Source: Brachybacterium huguangmaarense
Lineage (GTDB): Bacteria; Actinomycetota; Actinomycetes; Actinomycetales; Dermabacteraceae
DNA length: 64,000 nucleotides
Assembly: GCF_025725725.1 (NCBI RefSeq)
Contig: NZ_CP107020.1
Coordinates: 248,001 to 312,000, forward strand
Direction: 5' to 3'
Part shown: positions 20,542-29,930 of the stretch, piece by piece
Position numbering within the stretch: position 1 is the stretch's first letter
Layout: each line of letters starts with the position of its first letter
Translations under genes and position numbers: made by a program
The notes under the pieces: model-generated
Database searches by the model: none
What the model was told of the DNA's origin: nothing
Seen by the model: only the letters and a program-made list of their open reading frames with translations

Positions 20542-21794
20542 GCGGGGTGCTCCGTCGCCGCGGCCGGGTCGGGCCGCTCGATCCCAGGACGCACCGGCTC
20601 AGGGCGCAGGGGGCGCGCCGGCAGCTGCGCCTGCACCGTCCACGTCTCGCCGTCCGGGCCGGGACCCGAGCGTGCGCGGCCGCCCACGGCCGTGGCGCGG
20701 TGCGCGATCGCCTCGAGGCCCAGCCCGGTGCCGGGAGCGGAGGACTCCGCACGCCGGTTGACGAGGTCCAGCCCGATCGTCCCGGCGTCCAGGCGCACGG
20801 TCAGGGCGAGCGGGGCGCGCCCGTGCTCGACGGCGTTGGTGACGGCCTCGGCGGCGATGCGCAGCAGGGCGGTCCGCACCGCCGGCTCCACGGCCGCCGG
20901 GTCCTCGAGAGCGTGGTCGATCGCGATGTCCGCCTGAGGGTCGTGCGCGAGCACGCGGTCGGCGAGGGAGCCCCAGTCGAGGGTCGCGCTCGGCAGCGTG
21001 CCCGCCTCGTCGGTCGCGAGCACGGCGATCATCGACCGCAGGTCGCGCAGGGCGGCCGTGGCGCTGTCGCGGGCCGTGCGCAGGGAGCGGTCGCGGGCCT
21101 GCACGTCCTCGATGCTCGAGGCGAGGCTCGTGTGCAGGGCGACGGCGCTCAGGTGGCCGGCGACGACGTCGTGCAGGTCCCGGGCGATCTCGCGACGCTC
21201 GGTCTCGACGGCGCGGGCCGCCCGGGTGCTCGCGAGCTCGCGCTCGGTCCGGGCGAGCGTCTCCGCGGTGGCGCGGGCGTCGCGATGATGGCGCACCTCC
21301 CACGCCCACAGCAGGGGCGTGGCGACGACGAGGGACGCGACGAGGACGGCCCCGAGCAGGGCGGGGCCGATCCCCGCGAGCACCGCGACGAGCACGAGCG
21401 CGAAGGCCGTGAGACCGGTCGCGAGGCCCGTGGTGACACGGGCGAGACGCCGGCTGCCGTGCATGACGGGCTCGAACAGCGCCTCGAACAGCAGCAGGTA
21501 GGCGGAGAGCTGACCGCCGCCGACGAGCTCGAGCACGGACAGGGGCCCGGCCACGACGAGCGGCACGACGGGCCGGCTCCGACGCCAGGCGATGCTCGCC
21601 GCGGCGAGGAGCAGGAGCACGACCGACACGGCGGGCGGCCAGAGAGGCCGATCCCCCACGAGGCCGCCGTTGTGCAGACCCGAGGCGGCGAGCACGCCCA
21701 CGAGCGCGGCGTAGACCCCGGCGGCCGCGAGGTCGCGACGACCGGGGCGCGGGCGCGCGGCACCGCGCGCCGCGGGCAGCGGAAAGGGGTCCAT
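20538..21794 (-). CDS. Sensor histidine kinase (HisKA_3 type)
   Basis: This 418-residue membrane kinase has about six N-terminal hydrophobic segments (residues 25-170), a short coiled region, then the dimerisation/phospho-acceptor motif REIARDLHDVVAGHLSAV near 205. The ATPase domain follows, with the N-box AAEAVTNAVEHGRAP near 305 and GTGLGLEAIAHRA near 352. There is no extracellular sensor domain, so the stimulus may be sensed within the membrane. It is the partner of the response regulator it overlaps. Confidence 0.92.
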   Translation of the reverse strand: MDPFPLPAARGAARPRPGRRDLAAAGVYAALVGVLAASGLHNGGLVGDRPLWPPAVSVVLLLLAAASIAWRRSRPVVPLVVAGPLSVLELVGGGQLSAYLLLFEALFEPVMHGSRRLARVTTGLATGLTAFALVLVAVLAGIGPALLGAVLVASLVVATPLLWAWEVRHHRDARATAETLARTERELASTRAARAVETERREIARDLHDVVAGHLSAVALHTSLASSIEDVQARDRSLRTARDSATAALRDLRSMIAVLATDEAGTLPSATLDWGSLADRVLAHDPQADIAIDHALEDPAAVEPAVRTALLRIAAEAVTNAVEHGRAPLALTVRLDAGTIGLDLVNRRAESSAPGTGLGLEAIAHRATAVGGRARSGPGPDGETWTVQAQLPARPLRPEPVRPGIERPDPAAATEHPA

Positions 21795-21801
21795 GGGCTC
21801 C

Positions 21802-21807
21802 AGGCTA
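21802..21807 (-). promoter_or_regulatory. -10 box before the histidine kinase
   Basis: On the minus strand TAGCCT ends seven bases before ATG 21794. A GGAG also falls in that gap, but the spacing from the box fits a leaderless start. Confidence 0.4.
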
Positions 21808-21898
21808 GGCGGGCCCTGCGGGCGACCGGGAGACCGTCCCCGGGATCGGCACCTTCGGAGGAGGACGTCGCCGGGGGCGAGCCGGAAGGCTGGAGGTC

Positions 21899-22639
21899 AT
21901 GGATGCCCTGCTCGTCGCCGCCGGTCCGCTGGGCCTCGTCCTGCTCGCGCTCCTCGACTCGACCTCGGTGGGCACGCTCGTGGTCCCCGTGATCCTGCTC
22001 GTGACCGGCCGCGAGGGCGCACGCCGGGTCGCGGGGCGCACCCTCGTCTACCTCGCGACCATCGGCCTGTTCTACCTCGCGCTGGGGATCGGGCTCCTGG
22101 CCGGGCAGCTGCCGCTGATCGACCGGGCCGGCCCCCTGCTCGCGGCACCGGGCACCGCGGTCGTGATCGCGCTGGTCGGGGTGGCGCTCGTGGTGTGGTC
22201 CCATCGCACCGACCCCGCGACGATCCGCAAGCGCGGCGGGGACCCCGAGGCCTCCGCGCGCCGCTGGACCGACCGGGTCCGCTCGACCGCCGGCCGGCCG
22301 GGGGCGCTCGTCGCGCTGGCCCTGCTCGCAGGCCTCGTCGAGGCGGTCTCGATGGTCCCCTACCTCGCCGCCATGGGCATCATCGCCGGCATGGGGATCG
22401 GGCTCGGGCACGGCGCGCTCGTCCTCGTCGGCTACTGCCTCGTGATGATCGCGCCTGCCGCGGTGCTGTGCGCCCTGCGCGCGCTCCTCGGCAGCCGCGC
22501 CGACAGCGCCCTCGAGCGCGCGCACGACTGGGCCGTCAAGCACGCCGCGAGCGCGTTCTCGTGGGCGGTCGGCATCATCGGCGTGCTCCTCCTGGTGCGT
22601 TCGGTCGGCCCTGCACTGGGTGTGCTCACAGGTGGGTGA
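21899..22639 (+). CDS. GAP/Sap-family membrane protein
   Basis: This 246-residue protein has six predicted membrane helices and the family opening with DSTSVGTLVVPVILLVTG near 20. KHAASAFSWAVGIIGVLLLV near 215 is the last helix. The family includes the mycobacterial sulfolipid-1-addressing protein Sap and GPL-addressing proteins, which help export glycolipids. Outside mycobacteria the role is unknown. GGAGG precedes ATG 21899. It is divergent from the histidine kinase, with about 100 bases between. Confidence 0.78.
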   Translation: MDALLVAAGPLGLVLLALLDSTSVGTLVVPVILLVTGREGARRVAGRTLVYLATIGLFYLALGIGLLAGQLPLIDRAGPLLAAPGTAVVIALVGVALVVWSHRTDPATIRKRGGDPEASARRWTDRVRSTAGRPGALVALALLAGLVEAVSMVPYLAAMGIIAGMGIGLGHGALVLVGYCLVMIAPAAVLCALRALLGSRADSALERAHDWAVKHAASAFSWAVGIIGVLLLVRSVGPALGVLTGG

Positions 22640-22725
22640 CGACACTCTGCGGGCCTCTGCCCCTCGGGGCGTACCGTGGAGCTGCATCCGTGAGAGGACC
22701 GCTGACGATCGTCAGGAGGACGACC

Positions 22726-23454
22726 ATGACCCCGCACATCCCGCACCGACCCCCGCCGCTCACCCCGGAGGGCTGCGGCACGGGAGCCCGCTTCACGGCC
22801 CTGAAGCTGGGGGCCAAGCTGCTCCAGTCGACGCCGCCGCTGCGCGGGTTCGACGCCTACCTGGTGGGTTTCCACCCTGCCAAGGACGACCCGTCCATGC
22901 AGATGGAGGCGCATCACTACTGCAAGGTCGTCGGCGACGACCTGATCGAGTGCGTCCTGTTCGACGGCAACACCCCCGAGGCGAACCTGATCGGGGTCGA
23001 GTACATCATCTCCGGCGCGCTCTTCGAGAGCCTCCCGGAGGAGGAGAAGGACTACTGGCATCCGCACAATTTCGAGATCTTCTCCGGACAGCTCGTCGCG
23101 GTGGGGCTTCCCGAGCCGGCGGAGCAGGAGCTCATGCGCCAGCTCGTGAACTCCTACGGCAAGACATGGCACACGTGGCACACCGGCCGGCACGATCTGG
23201 GCGGCGGTGACCCCCTGCCGTACGGGGACCCGCACCTGATGTGGTCCTTCAACCGCGACGGCGAGTCCGACCCCCGGCTGCAGGAGTCCCGGGCCCAGGC
23301 GATGGGGATCGACGACGACGCGATCCGCGAGCGTCGTCAGTCCTTCCTCGATCTCGCCCGTCCGCAGCGCGGCGTCGACGCGCTCAAGGACCGCTTCACC
23401 GGCACGAACCCGATCCCCGGGGTCGAGGACGACGGGACCACGCCGCGGGAGTGA
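22726..23454 (+). CDS. OBAP-family (DUF1264) protein
   Basis: This 242-residue soluble protein matches the oil-body-associated protein family. The characteristic stretch is FDAYLVGFHPAKDDPSMQME then HHYCKVVGDDLIECVLFDGN near 65, followed by NLIGVEYIISGALFESLPEEE and WHPHNFEIFSGQLVAVGLP. HHYC and YWHPHNFEI are the family's most conserved parts. OBAPs are best known from plant seed oil bodies; bacterial members are uncharacterised. AGGAGGA lies five bases before ATG 22726. Confidence 0.83.
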   Translation: MTPHIPHRPPPLTPEGCGTGARFTALKLGAKLLQSTPPLRGFDAYLVGFHPAKDDPSMQMEAHHYCKVVGDDLIECVLFDGNTPEANLIGVEYIISGALFESLPEEEKDYWHPHNFEIFSGQLVAVGLPEPAEQELMRQLVNSYGKTWHTWHTGRHDLGGGDPLPYGDPHLMWSFNRDGESDPRLQESRAQAMGIDDDAIRERRQSFLDLARPQRGVDALKDRFTGTNPIPGVEDDGTTPRE

Positions 23455-23483
23455 GTGACCGGCGAGGCCGGTCCCTCACTCCC
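23447..23483. terminator. Bidirectional hairpin spanning both stop codons of OBAP and guaA
   Basis: GGGAGTGAG (23447-23455) pairs with CTCACTCCC (23475-23483), and inside it ACCGG pairs with CCGGT. The OBAP TGA and the guaA TGA (TCA on the plus strand) are both within the outer stem. Confidence 0.65.
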
Positions 23484-25089
23484 ACTCGATCGTGCCCGGC
23501 GGCTTGCTCGTGACGTCGAGGACCACGCGGTTGATCTCCGGCACCTGGTTGGTGATGCGGGTCGAGATCCGGCCCAGCACCTCGTAGGGCACCTGGGCCC
23601 AGTCGGCCGTCATCGCGTCGTCGCTCGTCACGGGGCGCAGCACGATCGGGTGGCCGTAGGTGCGGCCGTCGCCCTGGACGCCCACCGAGCGCACGTCGGC
23701 GAGCAGCACGACGGGGCACTGCCAGATGTCGCGGTCGAGGCCCGCGGCGGTCAGCTCCTCGCGGGCGATCGCGTCGGCGCGACGCAGGACGTCCAGGCGG
23801 TCCTTGGTGACCTCGCCGATGATGCGGATGCCCAGGCCGGGTCCGGGGAAGGGCTGGCGCCACACGATCTCGTCGGGCAGGCCGAGCTCGGAGCCCACGG
23901 CCCGCACCTCGTCCTTGAACAAGGTGCGCAGCGGCTCGACCAGCTCGAAGGAGAGGTCCTCGGGCAGGCCGCCCACGTTGTGGTGGCTCTTGATGTTGGC
24001 GGCGCCCTCGCCGCCGCCCGACTCGACCACGTCGGGGTACAGCGTGCCCTGGACCAGGAACGCCGTGGCGTCGTTCTCGGTGGTCTCGAGGCTCCCGTCG
24101 CCCTCGGCCTCGAGCACGCCCTGCTCGCGCAGGATGTCCGCCTGGGCCTTCTCGAAGACGCGGATGAACTCGCGGCCGATGATCTTGCGCTTGGTCTCGG
24201 GGTCGGTCACGCCCGCGAGCGCGTCGAGGAACTGCTGCTCGGCGTCGACCACCACGAGCCGGGCGCCGCCCGTGGACTCGCCGAAGGCCTTCTCGATCTG
24301 CACGGACTCGTCCTGGCGCATGAGGCCGTGGTCGACGTACACGCACGTGAGGCGGTCGCCGATGGCGCGCTGGACGAGCGCGGCCGCCACGGCGGAGTCG
24401 ACCCCGCCGGACAGCGCGCAGATCGCGGTGCCCTCCCCGATCTGCTCGCGCACCCGGGCGACCTGCTCGTCGATCACGTTGCCGGTGGTCCAGGTCGGGT
24501 CGATGCCCGCGCCCCGGCGCAGGAAGTTCTCGAGCACCTCCTGGCCGCGGTCGGAGTGGCCCACCTCGGGGTGCCACTGCACGCCGTACAGGTGCCGGTC
24601 GGGGTTCTCGAAGGCGGCGACGGGGCTGCCCGACGACGTCGCGATGACCTCGAAGCCGCGCGGAGCTGCGGTCACGGAGTCCCCGTGGCTCATCCACACG
24701 TTCTGGTCGAGATCCTGGGTGTGGAGCAGGTCGGACGAGCCGTCGATCGCCTCGAGCCGGGTCGCGCCGTACTCGCGCACGCCGGTCGGCGCGACGGTGC
24801 CGTCGAGCGCGGCGGCCATCGCCTGGAAGCCGTAGCACAGGCCGAGCACGGGCACGCCGGCCTCGAGCAGGGCGGGGTCCAGCCGCGGGGCTCCGTCGGC
24901 GTACACCGAGCTGGGGCCGCCGGAGAGGATGATCGCGAGGGGGTCCTTGGCGAGCACGTCGGCGGTGCTCATCGAATGCGGGACGATCTCGGAGTAGACG
25001 TGGGCCTCGCGCACGCGCCGGGCGATGAGCTGGGCGTACTGGGCGCCGAAGTCGACGACGAGGACGGGGCGCTGATCGGTGTCTGTCAC
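23476..25089 (-). CDS. guaA: GMP synthase (glutamine-hydrolysing)
   Basis: GuaA converts XMP to GMP with ATP and glutamine. The 537-residue protein has a glutaminase domain with nucleophile [12 protein letters not shown] near 80 and [12 protein letters not shown] near 170. The ATP pyrophosphatase domain has the PP-loop [15 protein letters not shown] near 226. It ends with the C-terminal dimerisation region (KPPGTIEWE). GTG 25089 is the start, since a TAGACT box sits six bases upstream and the next codons give the family N-terminus [18 protein letters not shown]. Confidence 0.97.
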   Translation of the reverse strand: MTDTDQRPVLVVDFGAQYAQLIARRVREAHVYSEIVPHSMSTADVLAKDPLAIILSGGPSSVYADGAPRLDPALLEAGVPVLGLCYGFQAMAAALDGTVAPTGVREYGATRLEAIDGSSDLLHTQDLDQNVWMSHGDSVTAAPRGFEVIATSSGSPVAAFENPDRHLYGVQWHPEVGHSDRGQEVLENFLRRGAGIDPTWTTGNVIDEQVARVREQIGEGTAICALSGGVDSAVAAALVQRAIGDRLTCVYVDHGLMRQDESVQIEKAFGESTGGARLVVVDAEQQFLDALAGVTDPETKRKIIGREFIRVFEKAQADILREQGVLEAEGDGSLETTENDATAFLVQGTLYPDVVESGGGEGAANIKSHHNVGGLPEDLSFELVEPLRTLFKDEVRAVGSELGLPDEIVWRQPFPGPGLGIRIIGEVTKDRLDVLRRADAIAREELTAAGLDRDIWQCPVVLLADVRSVGVQGDGRTYGHPIVLRPVTSDDAMTADWAQVPYEVLGRISTRITNQVPEINRVVLDVTSKPPGTIEWE

Positions 25090-25095
25090 GGGGGA

Positions 25096-25101
25096 AGTCT
25101 A
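25096..25101 (-). promoter_or_regulatory. -10 box, leaderless GTG start of guaA
   Basis: On the minus strand TAGACT ends six bases before GTG 25089 and the gap is pyrimidine-only, so it cannot act as a ribosome binding site. This is one of the clearest leaderless cases. Confidence 0.6.
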
Positions 25102-25147
25102 CGGGCGCGCGCCCCGTGGCCGGGAAGCGCCGTGGCCTCGGCCACCC

Positions 25148-25546
25148 TCAGGCCTCGGCGCGCTCCTCGTCCTGCAGGGTGGGGCGCGAGGCGAGGTCGC
25201 GCTCGACCTGGCCGTGGGTCCAGCGCTCGCCGAAGAACGACAGCACGGGGATCACGCCGAAGAACATGAGCAGCAGCATGCGCGGGAGCTTCCAGCGCAT
25301 CTTGTTCCACAGGTCGAAGCCGAGGACCACGTAGATCATGTAGATGAGCCCGTGGATCGGGGACCAGCGGCTCGAGATCGTACCCCACAGCTCGTGCTGC
25401 TCGCCCGGCTCGCCGAAGACGAGATAGCGCATCACCATGATCGCGACGAGGATCAGCAGGGCGATGCCCTCCACGATCGAGGCCACGCGGAAGCGGGCGA
25501 ACGAGGTCCGGGCCTGGACCTCATCGAGCGGCCGTGTCGTCGGCAC
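25148..25546 (-). CDS. DUF3817 membrane protein
   Basis: This 132-residue protein has three hydrophobic segments (about 22-42, 65-82, 88-106) and the DUF3817 pattern RFRVASIVEGIALLILVAIM plus SPIHGLIYMIYVVLGFDLWN. Function is unknown. It begins at GTG 25546, inside the last 26 bases of the SURF1 gene, with GGAGG six bases upstream; this makes the overlapping start convincing. The pairing with SURF1 suggests a link to membrane respiratory assembly, but that is inference. Confidence 0.82.
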   Translation of the reverse strand: MPTTRPLDEVQARTSFARFRVASIVEGIALLILVAIMVMRYLVFGEPGEQHELWGTISSRWSPIHGLIYMIYVVLGFDLWNKMRWKLPRMLLLMFFGVIPVLSFFGERWTHGQVERDLASRPTLQDEERAEA

Positions 25547-26423
25547 TGCTGTCCTCCTTCGCGTCCGCGGACGCTGTCGATGTCGCCTCGAGAGGCCGGG
25601 CGGCGGTCCCGTCGCCGGGCGTCTCGCCGCCCCCAGTGTGCGCCTTCGCGGCGCTCAGGCGCGAACGGACGAGCTCCTCGGCCTCGGCGCGCTCGTCCAG
25701 GTAGCGGGTGCGGACCGAGCGCCACCACAGGTACAGGAAGAACACGCCGAACACGACCCACTGGAGCGCGTAGCCGATGTTCTGCCAGTTCAGGCCGCGC
25801 GAGAAGGCCGACGTCGCGACCGGCATCGGGCGCAGCCCCTCGGCGGCGGAGGTCTCGGCGACGTAGCCCGCGTACATGGGCGAGCCCCACACGTTGACGA
25901 GCAGCGGGGTTGCGATCTCCTGGATCGTGCCGTCGGCGCCCACGCCGGACTGCGCCGCCTCGCTCGCCTCGAGCCGGCCGGTCACGGTGACCGTGCCCGT
26001 GGGCGCGGTCGGGACGGCCGCGGGGTCGAGCGCGCCGTCGGCACCGGCGGCGTCGGCCGCGGGCATCCAGCCGCGCGCGACGGGCAGGCGCGCGTCGCTG
26101 CCGTCGGCCTGCTGGACGTGCAGGGCGGTCACGACGATCACGGCGTCGGTCCCGTCGATGCGGCGCCCGGGCACGAGCACCTGCTCGGCCGGGTCGTAGG
26201 TGCCGCTCACGCGCACGGCGCGGCCGGAGTCCTCGTTGGTCACGGGATCACCCACCGCGGCGATGTCGGCGAGGGCGACGACCTCGCTGCTCGGGGGCGC
26301 GATCTCGAGGGCGCGGTGGGCGCGATGCCACTGCCACGTGGCCAGCAGCCCGCACACGAGGGTCGCCGCGATCATGAGCGCCAGCAGCCCCAGGAAACGG
26401 GGACGGAGGGCGACGCGCAGCAT
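25521..26423 (-). CDS. SURF1-family protein
   Basis: SURF1 proteins assist cytochrome c oxidase assembly. The 300-residue protein has the family layout: an N-terminal membrane helix (FLGLLALMIAATLVCGLLATWQWHR), a large extracytoplasmic domain with GTYDPAEQVLVPGR and ARGWMPA, and a C-terminal helix with LNWQNIGYALQWVVFGVFFLYLWWR near 230. A hydrophilic tail of about 50 residues follows. ATG 26423 is chosen over a longer frame because TACGAT lies six bases upstream and the helix then sits at the N-terminus. Confidence 0.9.
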   Translation of the reverse strand: MLRVALRPRFLGLLALMIAATLVCGLLATWQWHRAHRALEIAPPSSEVVALADIAAVGDPVTNEDSGRAVRVSGTYDPAEQVLVPGRRIDGTDAVIVVTALHVQQADGSDARLPVARGWMPAADAAGADGALDPAAVPTAPTGTVTVTGRLEASEAAQSGVGADGTIQEIATPLLVNVWGSPMYAGYVAETSAAEGLRPMPVATSAFSRGLNWQNIGYALQWVVFGVFFLYLWWRSVRTRYLDERAEAEELVRSRLSAAKAHTGGGETPGDGTAARPLEATSTASADAKEDSSADDTAAR

Positions 26424-26429
26424 GGTCGC

Positions 26430-26435
26430 ATCGTA
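26430..26435 (-). promoter_or_regulatory. -10 box, leaderless start of the SURF1 gene
   Basis: On the minus strand TACGAT ends six bases before ATG 26423, with no purine-rich binding site between. Confidence 0.5.
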
Positions 26436-26542
26436 CGGGGGCACGCTGGACGGGACCTGCCCGCGCGCGGGCGCCCGCGCGCGGGCACGCCCCGCCGTAT
26501 CAGGATCGGGACGTTCCGGTACCGCGCGCCCATCGGGCCACC

Positions 26543-26548
26543 TATTGT
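26543..26548 (+). promoter_or_regulatory. -10 box, leaderless start of pta
   Basis: TATTGT ends seven bases before GTG 26556. This favours GTG 26556 over the in-frame GTG 26547, which overlaps the box. Confidence 0.5.
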
Positions 26549-26555
26549 GGGCCTC

Positions 26556-28652
26556 GTGTCCCACAGCGTGTACATCGCCTCGCCCGAGGGCAGGACCGGG
26601 AAGTCCACCGTGGCTCTCGGCGTGCTCGAAGCCCTAGCCGCCCGGTCGGACCGGGTGGGCGTGTTCCGCCCGGTGTACAAACCCGAGCCACGCGACTACG
26701 CGGTCGACCTGCTCATCAGCCTCCCGGCGGTCGAGCAGTCCTACGAGGACGCGATGGGCGTGGACTACACGACCATGCACCGGGACCCGGAGCGCGCGCA
26801 CGCGGAGATCCTGCGCCGCTACCAGGAGCTGCGCGAGCAGTACTCGGCGCTCGTCATCCTCGGCTCGGACTTCGTCGACGTGGCCAACCCCAACGAGGTC
26901 GCCTTCAACGCCGAGGTCGCCGCCAACATCGGGGCCCCCGTCGTCATGGTGGTCTCGGGCCTGGACCGCACGCCCGACCAGATCGCGACGCTCGCGGCGG
27001 TCTCCTGCTCGGAGTTCGAGAGCCATCACGCCGCTCCGCTCGCGCTCGTCGTCAACCGCTACGACGGGCCGGACGTCGAGGCCGTGCGCACCGCCGTGAC
27101 CGAGCGCCTGGGCGAGCACACCCTGGTCGCGGTGATCCCGGAGAACCCGGTCATCCAGGCGCCCACGGTGAAGAACCTCAAGGACGCCGTCGCCGGCCGC
27201 CTGGTCCAGGGCAACCCCGAGTGGCTCGGCCGCGTGTCGCTGGGCACCGTGGTGGCGGCGATGAGCCTGCCCAACGTGCTCGAGCGCATCAGCGACAACT
27301 ACACCGTGATCGCCCCGGGCGACCGCTACGACCTGCTCCCGGCCCTCTACCTCGCCCAGCAGTCCGGCACCTTCCCGACCCTCGCCTCGATCGTCCTGAC
27401 CGGCGGCTACGGCCCCGCCCCCGCCGTCACCCGACTGCTCGAGGGCGTCCAGCAGGACCTGCCGGTGCTCGTCACCGACGACTCGACGTTCGACGCGGCG
27501 CTCAGCATCGCACGCACCACCGGGCGCCTGACCGCCGACAGCCCGCAGAAGATCGACGCGGCCCGCCGCGCGGTCGCCGAGAACCTCGCGACGGAGCGTC
27601 TGCTCGGGGCGATCGATGTGGCCCGCAGCGAGGTCGTCACGCCCATGATGTTCGAGTTCGAGCTGCTCGCCCGGGCCCGGGGCGCCAAGAAGCGCATCGT
27701 CCTGCCCGAGGGCGACGAGCCGCGCATCCTGGCGGCCGCCGAGGTGCTCCTGGCCCGCGGCGTCGCGGACCTGATCCTGCTCGGCGACGAGACCGCGATC
27801 CGCTCGCGCGCCTCGCAGCTGGGCCACGACATCTCCGAGGCCCGCATCGTGTCCCCGCAGGATCCCGAGCTGCTCGAGAAGTACGCGGCCGAGTACGCCC
27901 GGCTGCGCGCCAAGAAGGGCGTGACGCTCGAGCAGGCGCGCGAGCGGATCCAGGACGTCTCGTACTTCGGCACCATGATGGTGCAGATGGGCGAGGCCGA
28001 CGGCATGGTCTCGGGGGCCGTCCACTCGACCGCCCACACCATCCGCCCGAGCTTCGAGATCATCAAGACCAAGCCCGACGCGAAGATCGTCTCCTCGGTG
28101 TTCCTGATGGCGCTCGAGGACCGCGTGCTCGTCTACGGCGACTGCGCCGTCAACCCCGATCCGACCGCCGAGCAGCTCGCCGACATCGCGGTGCAGTCCG
28201 CGACCACGGCCGCCCAGTTCGGCGTCGAGCCGCGCGTGGCGATGCTCTCCTACTCCACGGGCACGAGCGGCAGCGGCGCCGACGTCGACAAGGTGCGCGA
28301 GGCGACGGAGCTCGTGCGCGCGAGCAACCCCGGCCTCGACGTCGAGGGCCCGATCCAGTACGACGCCGCCGTCGACGCCTCGGTCGCCAAGACCAAGCTG
28401 CCCGATTCGGCCGTCGCGGGGCGGGCGACCGTGTTCGTCTTCCCCGACCTCAACACGGGCAACAACACCTACAAGGCGGTCCAGCGCTCCGCGGGCGCGG
28501 TCGCCATCGGCCCCGTCCTGCAGGGCCTCAACAAGCCCGTCAACGACCTGTCGCGCGGCGCCCTCGTCGACGACATCATCAACACCGTCGTGATCACCGC
28601 GATCCAGGCGCAGGCCGCCGACACCGCCACGAGAGCAGGAGAGACCGCATGA
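26556..28652 (+). CDS. pta: Phosphate acetyltransferase
   Basis: Pta converts acetyl-CoA and phosphate to acetyl phosphate. The 698-residue protein is the long form: an N-terminal P-loop, BioD-like domain (YIASPEGRTGKSTVALG), a central DRTGG domain, and the C-terminal catalytic domain beginning near 368 (ARGAKKRIVLPEGDEPRILA). That domain contains AMLSYSTGTSGSG near 560 and VFVFPDLNTGNNTYKAVQR near 625. The N-terminal domain is usually regulatory. The stop overlaps the ackA start (ATGA), giving the classic pta-ackA pair. Confidence 0.96.
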   Translation: MSHSVYIASPEGRTGKSTVALGVLEALAARSDRVGVFRPVYKPEPRDYAVDLLISLPAVEQSYEDAMGVDYTTMHRDPERAHAEILRRYQELREQYSALVILGSDFVDVANPNEVAFNAEVAANIGAPVVMVVSGLDRTPDQIATLAAVSCSEFESHHAAPLALVVNRYDGPDVEAVRTAVTERLGEHTLVAVIPENPVIQAPTVKNLKDAVAGRLVQGNPEWLGRVSLGTVVAAMSLPNVLERISDNYTVIAPGDRYDLLPALYLAQQSGTFPTLASIVLTGGYGPAPAVTRLLEGVQQDLPVLVTDDSTFDAALSIARTTGRLTADSPQKIDAARRAVAENLATERLLGAIDVARSEVVTPMMFEFELLARARGAKKRIVLPEGDEPRILAAAEVLLARGVADLILLGDETAIRSRASQLGHDISEARIVSPQDPELLEKYAAEYARLRAKKGVTLEQARERIQDVSYFGTMMVQMGEADGMVSGAVHSTAHTIRPSFEIIKTKPDAKIVSSVFLMALEDRVLVYGDCAVNPDPTAEQLADIAVQSATTAAQFGVEPRVAMLSYSTGTSGSGADVDKVREATELVRASNPGLDVEGPIQYDAAVDASVAKTKLPDSAVAGRATVFVFPDLNTGNNTYKAVQRSAGAVAIGPVLQGLNKPVNDLSRGALVDDIINTVVITAIQAQAADTATRAGETA

Positions 28653-29926
28653 CCGAGCCCGACCGCACCGAAGCCCCCGTCGCCGGGACCGCCGACTCCG
28701 CCGAGCTGGCCCCCGCGGTCCCCTCCGCGGACGCGCCGACCGTCCTGGTCATCAACTCGGGCTCGTCGTCGCTCAAGTTCCAGCTCGTCGAGCCGACGGG
28801 CGGCGAGGTGTTCGCCTCGGGCATCGTCGAGCGCGTCGGGCTCGAGGAGGGCAGCGCCCGCATCAGCGCGGGCGAGTCCTACGCCCCCTGGTCGGGTCCC
28901 GTGCCCGATCACACCGAGGCGATGCGCGTCGTGCGCCACCTGTTCGACGAGGTCGGGATCGCGCTCGACGACGCCAACATCGCGGCCGTGGGCCATCGTG
29001 TGGTCCAGGGCGGCGCCCGGTTCTCCGATCCCCAGATCGTCGATCAGTGGGTGCGCGACCAGGTGCACGCGCTCGGCTCGCTCGCCCCCCTGCACAACTA
29101 CGCGGCGGTGGCCGGGATCGACGGCGCGCGCGAGCTGCTGCCCGACATCCCCCACGTGGTCGTGTTCGACACGGCGTTCTTCTCGGCGCTCCCGGCGGCC
29201 TCGCGCACCTACGCGCTCAACAAGCAGGTGGCCGACGAGTACCGGATCCGCCGCTACGGCGCGCACGGCACGAGCCACCAGTACATCGCCGAGCAGGTCC
29301 CCGGGATCCTGGGCCGGGACGCGGCCGACCTCCGCCAGATCGTCCTGCACCTGGGCAACGGCGCCTCGGCGAGCGCCGTCCGCGACGGCGCTCCCGTGGA
29401 CACCTCGATGGGGCTGACCCCGCTCGAGGGCCTCGTGATGGGCACCCGCACGGGCGACATCGACCCCTCGGTGTACGTGCACCTGCACCGCCAGGCGGGC
29501 ATGTCGCCCGAGGACGTCGACACCCTGCTCAACAAGCAGTCCGGCATGCAGGGCCTGTGCGGCATGAGCGACTTCCGCGACATCGAGGCCGCGATCGGCA
29601 ACGGCGACGAGGACGCGGCGCTCGCGATGGACGTCTACATCCACCGCCTGCGCAAGTACATCGGCTCGTACGCCTTCGCGCTCGGGCGTCTCGACGCGAT
29701 CACCTTCACCGCCGGGATCGGCGAGAACGTGGCGCTCGTGCGGCGTCGCGCCCTCGAGGGCCTCGAGGGCTTCGGGATCCGCCTCGACGAGGAGAGGAAC
29801 GCGGCGCGCTCCCGCGAGGCGCGCGTCATCTCGGCCGACGACTCCGCCGTGGCCGTGCTCGTGGTGCCCACCAACGAGGAGCTCGCGATCGCGCGTCAGG
29901 CGCTGGGGCTCGTCCAGGCCCGCTGA
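28649..29926 (+). CDS. ackA: Acetate kinase
   Basis: AckA makes ATP and acetate from acetyl phosphate. The 425-residue protein contains TVLVINSGSSSLKFQLVEP near 31, VGHRVVQGGARF near 112, HLGNGASASAVRDG near 233 and FTAGIGENVALVR near 352, all standard. An extra 30 residues, acidic and alanine-rich, precede the family core. The ATG at 28649 is supported by GGAGAG upstream and by the four-base overlap with pta, so the extension seems real. Confidence 0.96.
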   Translation: MTEPDRTEAPVAGTADSAELAPAVPSADAPTVLVINSGSSSLKFQLVEPTGGEVFASGIVERVGLEEGSARISAGESYAPWSGPVPDHTEAMRVVRHLFDEVGIALDDANIAAVGHRVVQGGARFSDPQIVDQWVRDQVHALGSLAPLHNYAAVAGIDGARELLPDIPHVVVFDTAFFSALPAASRTYALNKQVADEYRIRRYGAHGTSHQYIAEQVPGILGRDAADLRQIVLHLGNGASASAVRDGAPVDTSMGLTPLEGLVMGTRTGDIDPSVYVHLHRQAGMSPEDVDTLLNKQSGMQGLCGMSDFRDIEAAIGNGDEDAALAMDVYIHRLRKYIGSYAFALGRLDAITFTAGIGENVALVRRRALEGLEGFGIRLDEERNAARSREARVISADDSAVAVLVVPTNEELAIARQALGLVQAR

Positions 29927-29930
29927 CGGC

